From Prorocentrum cordatum (taxonomy: Eukaryota; Sar; Dinophyceae; Prorocentrales; Prorocentraceae), in the NCBI GenBank assembly GCA_963575745.1, contig CAUYUJ010010391.1, positions 338,281 through 402,280 of the forward strand: a DNA stretch of 64,000 bases. The letters are read 5' to 3'. Below the pieces are notes generated by a model. That model was not told where the DNA came from, did no database searches, and saw nothing but the letters and a program-made list of their open reading frames with translations. The translations under genes and the position numbers were made by a program. Every line of letters starts with the position of its first letter. The first letter of the stretch is position 1. Shown here piece by piece: positions 33,270 through 44,680 of the stretch.

Positions 33270-33477
33270 GCTGCGACAGCTGCTGGGTGTCCAGAGGCGG
33301 CGGCGGGGGCGGCGGCGGGATGCCGCCGGCGCTCCCGCCACTGTTGGCAGAAGCGCTCGACGCCGAATCACGCCCAAAGTGCGCAAGATACGCACATATA
33401 GCCTCATCGGAAAAGTCAGGCGTCGAAGGCTGGCTCATGGCGGTCTTGGCGGCCTTCTGCGGGTCAGAGCCCACGTC
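33270..33477 (-). CDS. Cargo exon with Pro/Gln-rich end
   Basis: CCGCAG|GACGTG acceptor; the frame reads VGSDPQKAAKTAMSQPSTPD, then FSDEAICAYLAHFGRDSASS, a Pro run and LDTQQLSQQQYFFQ. Confidence 0.55.
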
Positions 33478-33878
33478 CTGCGGGCGTCAGATGCGGGGGG
33501 GGGCGTGGGAGATGTGGATGCGAGGGAGAGGGCCAGACGCGCTAGTCACTTTGCAGGTCAATGATGTGGCGATGAGCCTCATCATAAGCCTATCTCGCAA
33601 TCCTGCTCTTCTCATCTCCATCGGAAGCCCAAGCGCCCATCCCTGGTAGTGCTCCTTCGTGCGCATATCTACTCATTCCTCCCCCTCCCGCATCCTTTCA
33701 ATTGCGTGCTCATGTAGTTTTTGTCCCCTCGGAGTTTTAAGCGTTCAATGGATCAACCTTTCTCCAAACTACATCCTCATCGTTGCTTATCTCTCAAGAC
33801 TCATTCCAAACCCCCTCCCCTTTCATGATCCAGCCCAATATCCGCTTGCGCTGCGCCCCGCTTGCCCGAGCCCGTGAC

Positions 33879-33965
33879 GTCGCCGGTGGCGGCGTGCGGG
33901 CCCAGCTGATTGGCCATGTGAAAAACCGACGCGGCGGCCGCCGCGTGCCATGCCACCAACTTCCC
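33879..33965 (-). CDS. Small cargo exon, exactly 29 codons
   Basis: GGAGCAG|GGGAAG acceptor and GGCGAC|GTCACG donor; the peptide is KLVAWHAAAAASVFHMANQL then GPHAATGD. Confidence 0.5.
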
Positions 33966-34129
33966 CTGCTCCTCGCGAGGCAGCGGCGGTCGGGCGAGGG
34001 GGCAATTGAGAGGCAGATAGGGTCAGTGAGTCAGGGAGTCAGGGAGGACATCAATCGATGGCGACACCAACTAAGGAAGGAGAAGGGGAGGGGTGCTCAG
34101 CTCAAGGGGGGGTTCGGAGTTTTCGATTG

Positions 34130-34192
34130 TCTTGATCCTCTTCCTCCTCGTCCACATCTTCGCCAATGCTCATCAGGCCCGCCACGAGCGGT
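34130..34192 (-). CDS. Small acidic cargo exon
   Basis: ATGCAG|ACCGCT acceptor; the peptide is PLVAGLMSIGEDVDEEEEDQ. Confidence 0.4.
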
Positions 34193-34299
34193 CTGCATTC
34201 CAAAGGTATCTGGTAGGGGGCAGGGGCTGAGAGCTTGAGAAGGATAAGATGGCAGATGGGAGAGTGAGAGGGGAATGAGGAAGGATGCCAAAAGGTATC

Positions 34300-34729
34300 C
34301 TGCCATAGCGACGCGTATGCCGCCGCGCTGCCCGCCGAGTAGCCCTGCTCGTAGCCGTTGCGCCAAGCGTTCTCGACCATGTCAGCGTTTCCCGTGCGCA
34401 AGGACTCCTCAGCCGCGTCATCAGCAGGAGGAGGAACAGGAGGGGCTTCACCGCGCTTCGTCGGGCGCCGTTTTGGTTCTGGCGGTGACGGTGACGGTTT
34501 GTCGTTGTCTCTGTTCTTGTCAGCCTGGGGCTTGGATCTGGTGACGCTGTTCTCGCCCGCTTGCGCCTGTGGCACCTGCACTTGCGACTCTGGCGCAGGT
34601 GGCGCCGGTGGTGGGTGATGCTCGCCCTTGCCCGAAGTAGGGCAAGGCGGCGGCGGCGGCCGAGGCATTGGGGACATGGCGGCGGCGAGCGAGGCCGACT
34701 GTCGCGCCCCCGCCAAAGGGGGCTCTTCC
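34300..34729 (-). CDS. Pro-rich cargo exon
   Basis: TTGTCAG|AGG acceptor. The sequence is Pro/Ser/Lys-rich at first (SEEEPPLAGARQSASLAAAM, KPSPSPPEPKRRPTKRGEAP), then ordered: AEESLRTGNADMVENAWRNG and YEQGYSAGSAAAYASLWQ. It is likely a disordered linker followed by a helix. Confidence 0.5.
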
Positions 34730-35036
34730 TCTGACAACTGCCAGAGTCAAGATTGACGGCTGGTCAATTCCCCGAGCCAAAACGGCAGAGGGGTAAAGCA
34801 TGCGCTCGGGCCGATGGGAAGAATGCGACGGGTGGGCACTCACGACAGGGAGAGCGCAGACATGAGAGTAACAAGCTCAACATGATGATGTCACTTTCTT
34901 GGGGTCAGCTCGGCACGAACGTCGAATGGAATTGAAAGAGACAGAGCTCACTGGGGAAGGATGGCAGCGGCTGGCACTCAGGGAAAAAGGGCTGGAAAGT
35001 TTGAAGGATTGCGGGAGGATAGCAAGACGCCCAAAC

Positions 35037-35135
35037 CCTGCGCCCCGCTGCGCCCCGCCATCATGGTAGTAATGATATCGGGAACGATGACCTTGGTCTG
35101 TTCGATCTCAATGGCGGCCGTCAAGGATGTCATGC
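35037..35135 (-). CDS. Small cargo exon, exactly 33 codons
   Basis: GAAAAG|GCATGA acceptor and GCAGG|GTTTGG donor; the peptide is MTSLTAAIEIEQTKVIVPDI then ITTMMAGRSGAQ. Confidence 0.55.
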
Positions 35136-35217
35136 CTTTTCGCCTCCCCGCGGGGGGTCTAGCGGATCTTCATCGCAGCAGAGCCGTCTGCTAATCTCTA
35201 TCATGCTTTGTGTGTGT

Positions 35218-35254
<37 letters not shown>

Positions 35255-35583
35255 GATCTATATTCATCACCCTTTCCTCTATGCAAGCGTTGCTGCTCCC
35301 CTGTTCTCGAGTCGTTGACCACCATGCATGGGATGCAAGAAAGAAGCAGAGAAGGAGCGAAATTGCAATGAGATCACGGGCAAGCGAATGCGATGATTTT
35401 GAGGAGGAGGCCAGGGATGAGCCAGATGAAATCGGGAGGATGCGCAGCATGAGACCATGGCCAAGAGGCATCACGAGAGAGAAAGAGAGAGACCAAAGAG
35501 AGTGTCAGAGAGAGAGAGAGAGCTTGCATTGAAGTTGGCCGACTGCCCCCCCCCCCGCTCCCGCCAGAACGTCTGTCACGTAC

Positions 35584-35702
35584 TTCTGGCTAACGGCCAT
35601 GGGCGTGCCGATGGGATCGCTGTTGCTGGAAGAGGCCGCCGGCGCGCGCAGCACGAACACCATCGCTTTCAAGTTGCACATCATATGCACCATCAGTTGG
35701 AT
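35584..35702 (-). CDS. Cargo exon
   Basis: GCACAG|ATCCAA acceptor and CCAGAA|GTACGT donor. The frame reads IQLMVHMMCNLKAMVFVLRA, then PAASSSNSDPIGTPMAVSQ. The first half is hydrophobic. Confidence 0.55.
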
Positions 35703-36139
35703 CTGTGCGCAAGCGACCCTTGGAGGCATCAAGTCCTGTCCCGACCCCTTTCCCTAGCCGCTATCACAAAACTGAGACCCAGCCCCCTGACCACTCTGAC
35801 CCATCGCAAGCTTTTCCCGTAGCACGGCACTCATCCGTATCAAATTCTATACGCGCAAACGGTGTATTGCTCACAATGCTACCACTGGTGTCATACATGC
35901 CTAGTCCCAATGTGTTGCGATTTGGTAAGCGAGATGTCGACGGTCAATCTTAACAATGGGGTCAAGTTGACGTCGTTTGCGCGCCATCCCTATAGGGTGA
36001 ATGCAACCCTGCATGAAGCGCCAATGAGTGCAATGGGTACAGCAAGTCACTTACACGATTGCCGCACTTCTGAAATGGCACACTCAACCAAAACAACAAC
36101 GCATCATGGCATAATGAAATGCACTGTGCTGTTCGCAGG

Positions 36140-36395
36140 CCCGATCCAAGTCGGCCATCGCGTGAAATGGTGTATTTAGCAGCATCTCATCCTTGTTCGC
36201 AGCCTTGATATCAAATATCACTTTGGCAACGTCCATAAGATGCGAGGGGAGAACCTTCGCCACGTTCGACATGACGGTGGATACAAAGTATGTCCGAGCG
36301 TTCTCTGCCGTGTCCCACATCCCGCCAATGCTCGACACGTGCATGGTGAGCTCACCCATCAGACTGTTCATCGCCGCGGCCGCGTGGCTCTGGGC
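36140..36395 (-). CDS. Cargo exon, about 85 codons
   Basis: ATTGCAG|GCCCAG acceptor; the frame reads QSHAAAAMNSLMGELTMHVS, SIGGMWDTAENARTYFVSTV, MSNVAKVLPSHLMDVAKVIF and DIKAANKDEMLLNTPFHAMA. Likely all-helical; the 3' border is unclear. Confidence 0.55.
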
Positions 36396-36691
36396 CTGCA
36401 ATGACAATGCACTCTCCACGCCGCACGGCAAAGAGGCGCGACGGAATGACGAAACAACAGACAGGCACTTGGAAAGAGAGTGGTGCTTGGAAAAGGGTGG
36501 AAGTCTGGAAAGCTGCGTAAGGACTGAGGGTGCATGTCATGGCTGTCTCACTCGCTTGCTCTGTTCAAGTGGACGCTATGATTGTCAGCTGTAGTTGCAT
36601 CCCATGCTCCCCGTATTTCGTTCCTCCTCCTCTTCAGCCGCTATGTTGTTTGAATCGGCTTATTAGTTCATCGTTCCCTCTCCCCCCCCCC

Positions 36692-36757
36692 CAAGGCCAT
36701 GAGGGGCAGCGAGAAGCCGATGTTGTCACAAACCAGGTTCTTCACGTCGTCGGCCGC
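36692..36757 (-). CDS. Small cargo exon
   Basis: A long pyrimidine tract ends in CCTGCAG|GCGGCC; the peptide is AADDVKNLVCDNIGFSLPLM. Confidence 0.45.
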
Positions 36758-36929
36758 CTGCAGGCGGGCGGGATAGAGGGCGCCAGGGAGGGCGGGCAGG
36801 GTGCCGGCGGCATGGGGGCCTCATGAGAGGAGACGAACTGACACGAGCGCAGAAACACTCGCAGAACAATCACACTGCATGAAGCAAACGATGGCAGGTA
36901 CAGGAAATGGAGGAAAGCGCGAATTGCGC

Positions 36930-37044
36930 CTCGGTGTTGCTGACGATCATCTCTGCCAAGAAACCCTCGATCTCCTCCACGCTCCCAGAGGCCGTGCTCT
37001 CGCTCACCAAGTTGAGTACGAACAACGCGTCGGGGTCGGAATCC
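36930..37044 (-). CDS. Small cargo exon
   Basis: CCTGAG|GGATTC acceptor and CCGAG|GCGCAA, a GC donor. The peptide is DSDPDALFVLNLVSESTASG, then SVEEIEGFLAEMIVSNTE. Confidence 0.55.
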
Positions 37045-37314
37045 CTCAGGCATCCAAATCAACAACAAAACAGTGGCATAGGGATTGAGAGGATCGGGGG
37101 GGCAGGGGCCATGGCAGCCAGGGGGAGTGATGAAATGACCAGCAGAGATGGGCAGGACAGCTGAAGGGGGTCGGCGAAAGATGAGAAGTGCAGGGGCAAC
37201 GCGATTGTCATCGGGGAGGGTCAGTCGGGATTTAGAGCAACGCAAATGGACGCAACGATGCCACAGCAAGAGGGGCAGCACAGATATGGGCGGCCTGGGC
37301 TTGAGACGCGCGTT

Positions 37315-37386
37315 GCGGTAAATCAGGGACTTCATGAAGGCTTGCAGAGAGGTCCAGCCCTTGATATCCTTCTCATTGCCAGGCGA
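37315..37386 (-). CDS. Small cargo exon
   Basis: AGATGCAG|TCGCCT acceptor; the peptide is SPGNEKDIKGWTSLQAFMKS then LIYRNAR. Confidence 0.45.
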
Positions 37387-37469
37387 CTGCATCTTGATCG
37401 AGGGGGCGCCCCTGCCCCGCTTCAAACAGTTTTCACATGCATGGTGCATGTCCCCCTGCCTTTCTCACG

Positions 37470-37470
37470 A

Positions 37471-37513
<43 letters not shown>

Positions 37514-37562
37514 CTCTCTTTCGGTCTCTCTGCCCCGCAGACGCTCTCAAGCCCTGTCTGTG

Positions 37563-37625
<63 letters not shown>
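37470..37625. repeat. (TC)n microsatellite pair
   Basis: Two TC runs separated by about 50 bp. On the coding (minus) strand they are GA runs, like the one at 29.9-30.1 kb. Confidence 0.95.
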
Positions 37626-37630
<5 letters not shown>

Positions 37631-37881
37631 TGGCCCGATCGCCTATCGCTGTCTTGCTGTCGACGTCGCTGCAACGCAATGCTCATCCTGCGATTGCGCT
37701 TCTCGGGCTCTGCTACGCTGAATAAGAGAGAGATGGAGGAGCTACGGGGGTCTCGAGAGGGATATGAGCGATCCAAGAGGCCAACGCGAAGGAACAACGA
37801 CGACGAGCTCGACAAGACAGAAAGTACACGCTGAGATAAGGCGAGGTGCGTGCGCTGCGTGCTCCCGCATGCCCGCCCAAC

Positions 37882-38130
37882 GGCTAGGAAGAGGGCGATG
37901 TGGCGGAAGGCCTCAATCAGCTCAGCCTGCGACTTGTCAATCTTGGTCAGGTAAGCCACAGCATTGTCCAAGTGAGTGAACCAGTCCACCTCGGTATTAC
38001 CAGCATCGTCCGAGATCAACTCCAAGGGGAAGGGCGTGTGCTTGAGCTGGACCACTTTCTTGGATACTTTCTTTCCGTCCGCTTCAGCCTCGCGCGGCTC
38101 CCGCGCAGCCCTCCGCCCGTCGTCGTCGTT
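37882..38130 (-). CDS. Cargo exon
   Basis: The frame reads KKVVQLKHTPFPLELISDDA, GNTEVDWFTHLDNAVAYLTK and IDKSQAELIEAFRHIALFLA, with a CTAGCC|GTTGGG donor. The upper border is uncertain: an acidic/Arg stretch (DANDDDGRRAAREPREAEAD) upstream is in frame and may be included. Confidence 0.6.
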
Positions 38131-38458
38131 TGCGTCGCCGGCGCCATCCACCCCAGCATCCCCTTTCACATCGCTACCCTCCCCTATCACTCTCTTCAGC
38201 CCTGCCTGCTCCCTTAGGCGTTAGCGTGTTAGCCCCATCTCACGTGCTGGTAATACGAGATTGTCGTTTTCGCGTGAGCTGCGAACCACTGCCCTACCCT
38301 ACGGCATCCGTTGTAATGATCTCATGCGCCCCCTGATGCGCCCCCACCTCGGAATCTGGCCCCGATACCCCCCTTTCCTTATGAGATCCCCTTCTTGGCG
38401 CATCGCGTCCCAGCCAGCAATGCAACAGGCATGACATCATCACCCCACAAGTAACAGC

Positions 38459-38581
38459 CTGCTTCTGCTTCTCTTCGTGTTTCTGCACCTTCGTCTTGTG
38501 CTTCTCGGCCTTGTCGCGCAACCGTTTGGTCGCCGCCTCTGCCTTCTTCTTTTGCTTGACCTCTGCCCTCTCGTCGTGCGC
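38459..38581 (-). CDS. Lys/Glu-rich cargo exon, exactly 41 codons
   Basis: CCTCAG|GCGCAC acceptor and AAGCAG|GCTGTT, a GC donor. The peptide is AHDERAEVKQKKKAEAATKR, then LRDKAEKHKTKVQKHEEKQK: a highly charged single helix. Confidence 0.6.
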
Positions 38582-38962
38582 CTGAGGATGCAACATGTGC
38601 TTCTCACTTCAGGAGAGAGCGTAAGCGGCAGATGGCGACAGACTGGCAAAATGACGCGATAACGAGAGAATGGCATGATTGGAACAACACAATGTTGGAA
38701 ATATCAGGACCCATCGGTGAAGACACAGCATAAACGAAAGTTGGGATAGGCGATGCAGAATGACACGCGCGTGCGCCACAGAAGGATACATAATAACAAT
38801 CGAAAGAGATGCAAGATCTGAGACGTTGAGGGGCCAATGGGAGGAGGGCACCATGCAATAGCATACCCCACCCCCCCCCCACGTGCCCCGATGCCACACT
38901 GGCTCTATCTGTCGCTCAGAACGCTTACGATTCATGCCCCCCTGACTCCCCCCCGCGCCCAC

Positions 38963-39139
38963 CCGCCAGGAAGCCTCAAGGAACGGGTTGAGCAGGTCCT
39001 TCAGCGCGTCCTCGTTGATCAACTTCAGGACGGGGAGGCCATTCGGGAGAGCCTCGCACTTCCCCCAAGGCTTGTTCAGCCTCGGGAAGCCGAGGAGTAC
39101 GATGTCGACGATGACGTCTGGCCTCTTCGTCTTCAGCGC
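38963..39139 (-). CDS. Cargo exon, exactly 59 codons
   Basis: GCAAAG|GCGCTG acceptor and TGGCGG|GTGGGC donor. The frame reads ALKTKRPDVIVDIVLLGFPR, LNKPWGKCEALPNGLPVLKL and INEDALKDLLNPFLEASW. Confidence 0.6.
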
Positions 39140-39687
39140 CTTTGCAGCGGGCAATGGAAGGCGCGCCGAGATCATGAGGCGGAGGGGCGGTACCGGCATC
39201 AAGAGTCAACCGATCAGGCCTCAGATATCTGAAAGGTCATGGCGGGAGAGAGCACTACGTGACAGGGATCGGGCGGAGAAGCTTGAATTCGGAAGAGCAG
39301 TTGGCAAGCGGAAAGAAGAGGGGGCAAGCACGTAAGAGAGGTAAGAGAGCAACAACGGATGTGGGCGAACGATTCTTCACACAATGCACTTTCGTCGTCA
39401 GTAAAGCGGCTGGCTCGGGAGTCCGTCTGTCATTTGTCACGCCATCGGTTGCATTGCAATGTGTTCGCAATGAAATTTTTATCGCGCATGTGTTCGCACT
39501 GAAAGGGCGATCGCCCCTCACTCATATCACCCTGCGCACCTCGCAACGCAGTCCCCTATGCCCCCCCCCCCCCCCTGCAGATCCCTAGCATGGCAGAGAC
39601 GTTTCTCACATCCTCACATCTAGTCCTGCAAATCGCCCCCCCCCCCCCCCCCCCACCGACCCTCCCCTCGCGGGGCGCCCGAGTCAC

Positions 39688-39885
39688 AGAGGAGAGGGTG
39701 GTGTAGAGGCGGTCGTGCGACTCCGCAGTCATGTTGGGGAAATCCACCTCCCTGTTGGCCCTGCTGACCAGCTGGTCCCACACGGTCTGGCCTGTGGTCG
39801 GGCACGTGACTTTCACCGCATCCTTCCTGAAGGTTGCCGTGATCTCGTACTTGTGGTACGAGGCAAAGCGGTCCTTATGCATGGC
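39688..39885 (-). CDS. Cargo exon, exactly 66 codons
   Basis: TGCCAG|GCCATG acceptor and TCCTCT|GTGACT donor enclose AMHKDRFASYHKYEITATFR, KDAVKVTCPTTGQTVWDQLV and SRANREVDFPNMTAESHDRL. One of the clearest exons of the train. Confidence 0.65.
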
Positions 39886-40581
39886 CTGGCAGCTCACGAA
39901 TATGGCGCGTAACCAGACAGATGGTAATGGCGCGATACATGTATGATAGGTCAGTGCGCGCACTGCGTGAATCAATGTTCTGCCCCACACTGTACACACG
40001 CGCGCGTACGCTGTCACATCAAGAAGGTGCACGCTCATGAATGGCACCTTGAGTCGCAGCCTGCACAGCACGCGCAACACGCTTTCGATCAACCCCTATG
40101 GCATTATACACGCGTGCGTATACAACGCACACGTGAGCTATGCTGGAAAGGCTCGGCACTCAATCTCTTTGGGAATGCATGTGATGATCATCATGCTGAT
40201 CTATGGTATCATTCTCTCTTGCGGTGTCTGTGTTCTGTGCGTTCTGAACAGAGGTAATGAAGCCATCGTCCCGTTGGTGAGTCCTGCCTCGCTCTCTCCT
40301 TCTCTCTCTCTCTCACTATCTCTCTCTATCTCTCTCTATCTCTCCCGTTCTCGCGCTGCATGCCCTTCCCTCTCTCACTTCCCCATTCCCACCTGGCGCC
40401 CGTATCTGAACTAAGTATACACGATTCCTTCTCCCGTCCCCATCGCTTGCCCACGCTGGCGGTGCACCGGCATCGAATCGCGGCTTGCGCCAATTCATCC
40501 GCCGCCCTGCCGTGCCCCCGCCTACCACCAAGAAGAACGCTGGCAACGCCGATGCGCTTGATCCCCCCCCATTCGTGGCGC

Positions 40582-40674
40582 CTGCACATATTCGAAGCGC
40601 TTCTCGTTGTAGAGCTGCTGGCCCAAGCTGCTCCACGTCCACCCGTTCGCCCGTCGAAGGGTGGCGAAACCAGC
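40582..40674 (-). CDS. Small cargo exon, exactly 31 codons
   Basis: GATCAG|GCTGGT acceptor and GTGCAG|GCGCCA, a GC donor; the peptide is GFATLRRANGWTWSSLGQQL then YNEKRFEYVQ. Confidence 0.6.
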
Positions 40675-41039
40675 CTGATCTGGGGCATCATCATGGCGGG
40701 GAGGGGGAGGCATGCGAAGAATGCCCTAATTACACTCTGAAGAAGAGGCACCGATGCATTGATGATAATTCACGTGACCAAGCCCTATGGCTGTCCCGAC
40801 CAAACAGCAACGCGACCGATCGATTGAATGGTGGCACGTCGTTCATGATCGAACACCTTGTGCGATGCCAAACCCCACTGCCCACAGAATCGATGACTCG
40901 AGTCATGCCACCCGCCCCCTCGCGTCACTGCTATCGCCACTGCCGCTGTCGCCGCGGAGAAGTCACCAACGAATGAGGCACAAGAGCAATTGAAACATCG
41001 ACTAGGTTACGCTGTGGAATGTCCAAACTAAAACATGGG

Positions 41040-41150
41040 GTGCCTCCAGAGCATCGATGTCTCTGATCTTCTCGATGATTGTCGTTTCGGTGGACTCACC
41101 GTTGAAGATGTTGCCCAGGCCTTTAATGAATCGCACGACGCCGCGCGTCA
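41040..41150 (-). CDS. Small cargo exon
   Basis: CGCACAG|TGACGC acceptor; the peptide is TRGVVRFIKGLGNIFNGEST, then ETTIIEKIRDIDALEA. A perfect GTGAGT lies in the middle (AACG|GTGAGT), so the exon may stop at 41,100 instead. Confidence 0.5.
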
Positions 41151-41453
41151 CTGTGCGGCGGTATACTTTACAGTGGGTCCAGCCTCTCTCAATGCTCCTG
41201 CCCCCCCGCGCGGGCCAGGAGAAAAAGGGAGCGGAAACAGATTGAGGCGCGACATGCTGAGTGAGAAGGCACGGGGGGGCAAGGGAGAACGTGACAGAAT
41301 GCCATCATGGTTGAAGGTGCGTAATGTCATACCAATTGTCATGCGCACAGGCGCCGTGAACACAACTGCGATGAACCAGAATCAACTCCCTGATCAAGAT
41401 AAGCATCACGCGTGAATCGTTCGACGCAAGCAGTGCATGCCCGCGCCGCGCAC

Positions 41454-41564
41454 CCCATCCAGGCCCATCCGCTGCACGTTTCTGTTTTTCTTGTCCGCAT
41501 CTAAGAGGTAGGCGGCCTTGAGGCCCTCGGCCAACGTGGCCCCGTGCACGGCCTCGTAACTGTC
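41454..41564 (-). CDS. Small cargo exon, exactly 37 codons
   Basis: TGCCAG|GACAGT acceptor and GATGGG|GTGCGC donor; the peptide is DSYEAVHGATLAEGLKAAYL, then LDADKKNRNVQRMGLDG. Confidence 0.6.
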
Positions 41565-41779
41565 CTGGCAAGCACATTGGCAATACCACAACGAGCGCAC
41601 ATCAGATGCAGTCATGGCACTATGCATTGGGGAGGGCATGATACACACACTGGCTTCGGCAAAGGGCATGCGGGTGCACGGATGCTGAGAACGCAACGCA
41701 AGTGAGAGTGTAGAAAGCAGGAATGGTGGCATTGACAAATGTGCTAACTATCGCAGTACGCTATGAAGTGCACAAGTAC

Positions 41780-41911
41780 ATGTCATCAAGACGCGGCTGT
41801 CCTCTTTCGCCTCGTCCTCGTGCTGGATGAGCCACGCTCCGCCGCGCGAGTCCGTGACCAATCCGATTTGCTCGATGGATTGCTGGCGGCGGAGAACGCT
41901 GGCCAGGTCGC
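41780..41911 (-). CDS. Small cargo exon, exactly 44 codons
   Basis: CAGAG|GCGACC acceptor and GACAT|GTACTT donor; the peptide is DLASVLRRQQSIEQIGLVTD, then SRGGAWLIQHEDEAKEDSRV. It joins the next upstream exon in a continuous frame. Confidence 0.6.
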
Positions 41912-42385
41912 CTCTGTCGTTCCATTTGTGCCGAGTCTACCCACCCCCCTCCCCGCGCAAGGGTAGCAAATGGATGGGGCAAGCAGCAAGCATGCTCAGG
42001 GTCAGTGATGTAGATCGGGGCAGGGCGCAGTGTGACTCGCAAAGTGCACATGACAAGAAATCGATACACACGTGCCCCAAACAGCACACGCGCCTGCATA
42101 TGCATGATGCCATGCGTCGTCACATGAGCGCACATCGTGCACCAATCATGCTGGCGTTGTGGGGTGCCAACATGCATGCAGATGCGAGTGTTGTCAAAGT
42201 ACTCGTGATTACGGCTAGCAAGCTGTAATATGTTGATTGTGGGACGGCCGCAGCCAATAAGCAGGTCACACGGGCGATGCCCCCCAATGGAGACCCCAAT
42301 CCATACGAACACTTCGCACGATCTCGACAACGATTGCGGTAGACGAACGCGACGATGCCCCATCCCTGTGCACCCCCCGCCCCAC

Positions 42386-42502
42386 AATGGAGAACTCTCC
42401 AGAGCGCGTGATGCATGGCACCGTCTTGTCCCCGAATATCAAGAACTCAGCGTCCACGGCGGCCAGCAACTCGAGAGTGGACAAGTGGTCCCCGTAGCGA
42501 GC
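42386..42502 (-). CDS. Small cargo exon, exactly 39 codons
   Basis: CGTCAG|GCTCGC acceptor and TCCATT|GTGGGG donor; the peptide is ARYGDHLSTLELLAAVDAEF, then LIFGDKTVPCITRSGEFSI. Confidence 0.6.
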
Positions 42503-42819
42503 CTGACGCGAGAGCGGAAACAAATCAGGACACAGAAAAGCGCAATCAACAATGGGGAGTCAACTAGATGAATGCGATCAGCAACCACACGAACAGAACA
42601 AGCGAACACAACAATACATACTGCTCCCAGCGAGTCAATCTCACATCGCAACGCACTGCAATTTTTTTCAAGTGCGTGCACACACATCCACAATTGCAGC
42701 AAAACAAAATATCGTCCGATGCAGAAAAAATTATCATCAGATGAAGTTGAAAACAAAACGCGCAGCAAAACAAAAAAAAAAAAAAACAAAAAAAAACTGC
42801 CGCCAAATTTTCAAAACCA

Positions 42820-43090
42820 GGCCGATCTTCCAACCAGATGGAAGGAGAGGCTCTCCTTCCAACCAGTTGGAAGGAGAGGCCTGTTTCCAAGGATTCCGAC
42901 GGAAGAAAAAGTAAAATGCATCATGGCAGCTCTGGCCCATCCCGAAGTGTCCTTCCAATCGGTTGGAAGGAAATCTTGTTTCGCTACGCTTGTGAAGGGG
43001 AGACATGCCGTTCTCGCTTGCTGGCCGCTCGCATCCTCTTGCTACTAAGTCGTGTGCTGCCAAATTTTCTTCCAACCCAGTGGAAGGGTC
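42820..43090. repeat. Cluster of CTTCCAACCAGTTGGAAGG-type palindromes
   Basis: Imperfect palindromes occur at 42,827-42,844, 42,855-42,874, 42,951-42,970 and 43,069-43,086. A further palindrome (GGAAGGAGAG, one base, CTCTCCTTCC) links the first two. Each could form a hairpin in DNA or RNA. Confidence 0.8.
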
Positions 43091-43365
43091 ATGCAATGAT
43101 TGTCTCCTTCAGGTGGGTCCTCGCGAATGTCACAACCAAGATGTGTTCTTACAGCGCGTTGCTTGTGCATGCGTGTGCACTCGTTCGTACGCTCTCCCCC
43201 TGTCTATTTTTTTTGATGTTGTGGCCCCCTGCTCAACATTTGGTCTGATCTGGCGGCGTTGGGATTGCCATCGCGGCCAAGCCTGCAACGTGCAAACACT
43301 GCCCCTGCCCCTGCGCAATGATAATGCATGAACCTCTACTGGAACACCAAAAAACAAGGAGGGTC

Positions 43366-43448
43366 CTGCACCGTCTCGAAGTTCTCTCCCAGCGTGTCCG
43401 CTTGCTGCGCGTGGAAGGGCACGATGGCCATGATCAGGTCGCGGGTGC
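43366..43448 (-). CDS. Cargo exon, most upstream of the left train
   Basis: GGAG|GCACCC acceptor; the peptide is GTRDLIMAIVPFHAQQADTL, then GENFETVQ. The 3' border is ambiguous: a GT donor (GAGACG|GTGCAG) or reading on to a stop at 43,336. Confidence 0.45.
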
Positions 43449-43619
43449 CTCCAACGGCGACAACGACATGGAGAGAAGCAATGCCGGCACCGACTGAAGC
43501 AGAGCAGAGTGTACAGCACAGAGCAGCTACCCCCTTAAGGCCACGATTGCAATTGAACCACCTTTGGGGGCGCATGAAACGGAGACCTCATCATGGGTGG
43601 GGCATCAAGAACACGGCTC

Positions 43620-44305
43620 TGCACTGATTGCGTTGTCATAGTGCCCCCCCCCCCCCATCCAGCCCTTGCTTCAACCTATCACGGGGGTTTGCTGGCGCTG
43701 TTCCTGGGGTGCGTTCGAAGCGAGCTGGTCTCGCCGTCACCCGCGCATGATCACCCCCCCCCTCCGTGATATACAGCAGACCCCCCTTAACGCCCCTTCC
43801 CGCTCTAACTGGGGGTGGCCCCGTCGCATCCGCAACGCCCTCGACGGGATGTCTCTCGTCGCCAGTCAATCTGCGGGCCCCGCCAGGGCCCGACGTCGAC
43901 GCGCTACCGGCGGTGAAGCACTTGGACGATGCGTAAGGAGGCACCTCCCCCCACCTCAATCATCCACTGCCCTCCTCCTTCTGCCAATTCGCTATCCTCT
44001 GCTCCTCTCCTTGCAAGGCGCGCTGCCACCATCCTACTTCCTCCTCTTCTGAACCTTCCACCAATGAGCGACTAGAGGCTCAAAGGGTACCCCCTGGCTC
44101 AAACGATCTGCTCATACGTCCTATCCTCAGCCCCTGGCGGTTGGAACGCCGGCGCGCCTAATGGAGCACACCGTATCATGCAACCATTAACTGCATTGAC
44201 ACAATGGGCACCGCCCAAAATAAGCATGCAACACCGCTTGCGGTAATTGTATCGCCGGGAAAAGAATAAATCCACATTAGCCTTGCAACGCGCCACTGGC
44301 GCAAC
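43620..44305. other. Inter-gene interval, nothing supported
   Basis: C-rich tracts and mixed sequence. It separates the stop of the finger ORF (44,306) from the exon train. Confidence 0.4.
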
Positions 44306-44680
44306 TTAGTCCAACCGCCGGCACCCAGGGCATTCGAACGGCAACTTTGCGCTGCCGTGGAGAATCCGCTCTGCGCAATTACAATGCCAGTATAGCAAGC
44401 AAGTCACACATCGCATCAACACATCTGGGGCCGAGACGTCGTCGCATACACAGCATCGGTTATCGTCCGATGGGTCCAGCGGGCCCTGGTATTTTTTGGT
44501 TCTGTGGTATGCCATCAACGTCAAGAGCCAGACCTCCACTTGGAACCGGTGCGGGCCCCTAGCCTTGAGAACCAGCGCGCCAGTATTGCCCAATATCACC
44601 GTGCAATCCTTGAAACACTTCACAGCCACTCGGTTTGCCGGCGCTGGGCCGTCACCAGTGCCCCACAATGAATATGACAC
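44306..44680 (-). CDS. Cys/His finger ORF (PHD/RING-like)
   Basis: The C-terminal 50 codons read NRCCVCDDVSAPDVLMRCVT, then CLLYWHCNCAERILHGSAKL and PFECPGCRRLD. The spacing CxxC, CxxC, HxC and CxxC fits a PHD- or RING-like zinc finger, expected to bind histone tails or E2 enzymes. Upstream residues NTGALVLKARGPHRFQVEVW look like a small beta-rich domain. The first codons overlap the end of the preceding 441-codon frame, so the two may be one protein joined by a frameshift or a short intron. The exact finger class cannot be decided by eye. Confidence 0.55.
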   Translation of the reverse strand: MSYSLWGTGDGPAPANRVAVKCFKDCTVILGNTGALVLKARGPHRFQVEVWLLTLMAYHRTKKYQGPLDPSDDNRCCVCDDVSAPDVLMRCVTCLLYWHCNCAERILHGSAKLPFECPGCRRLD

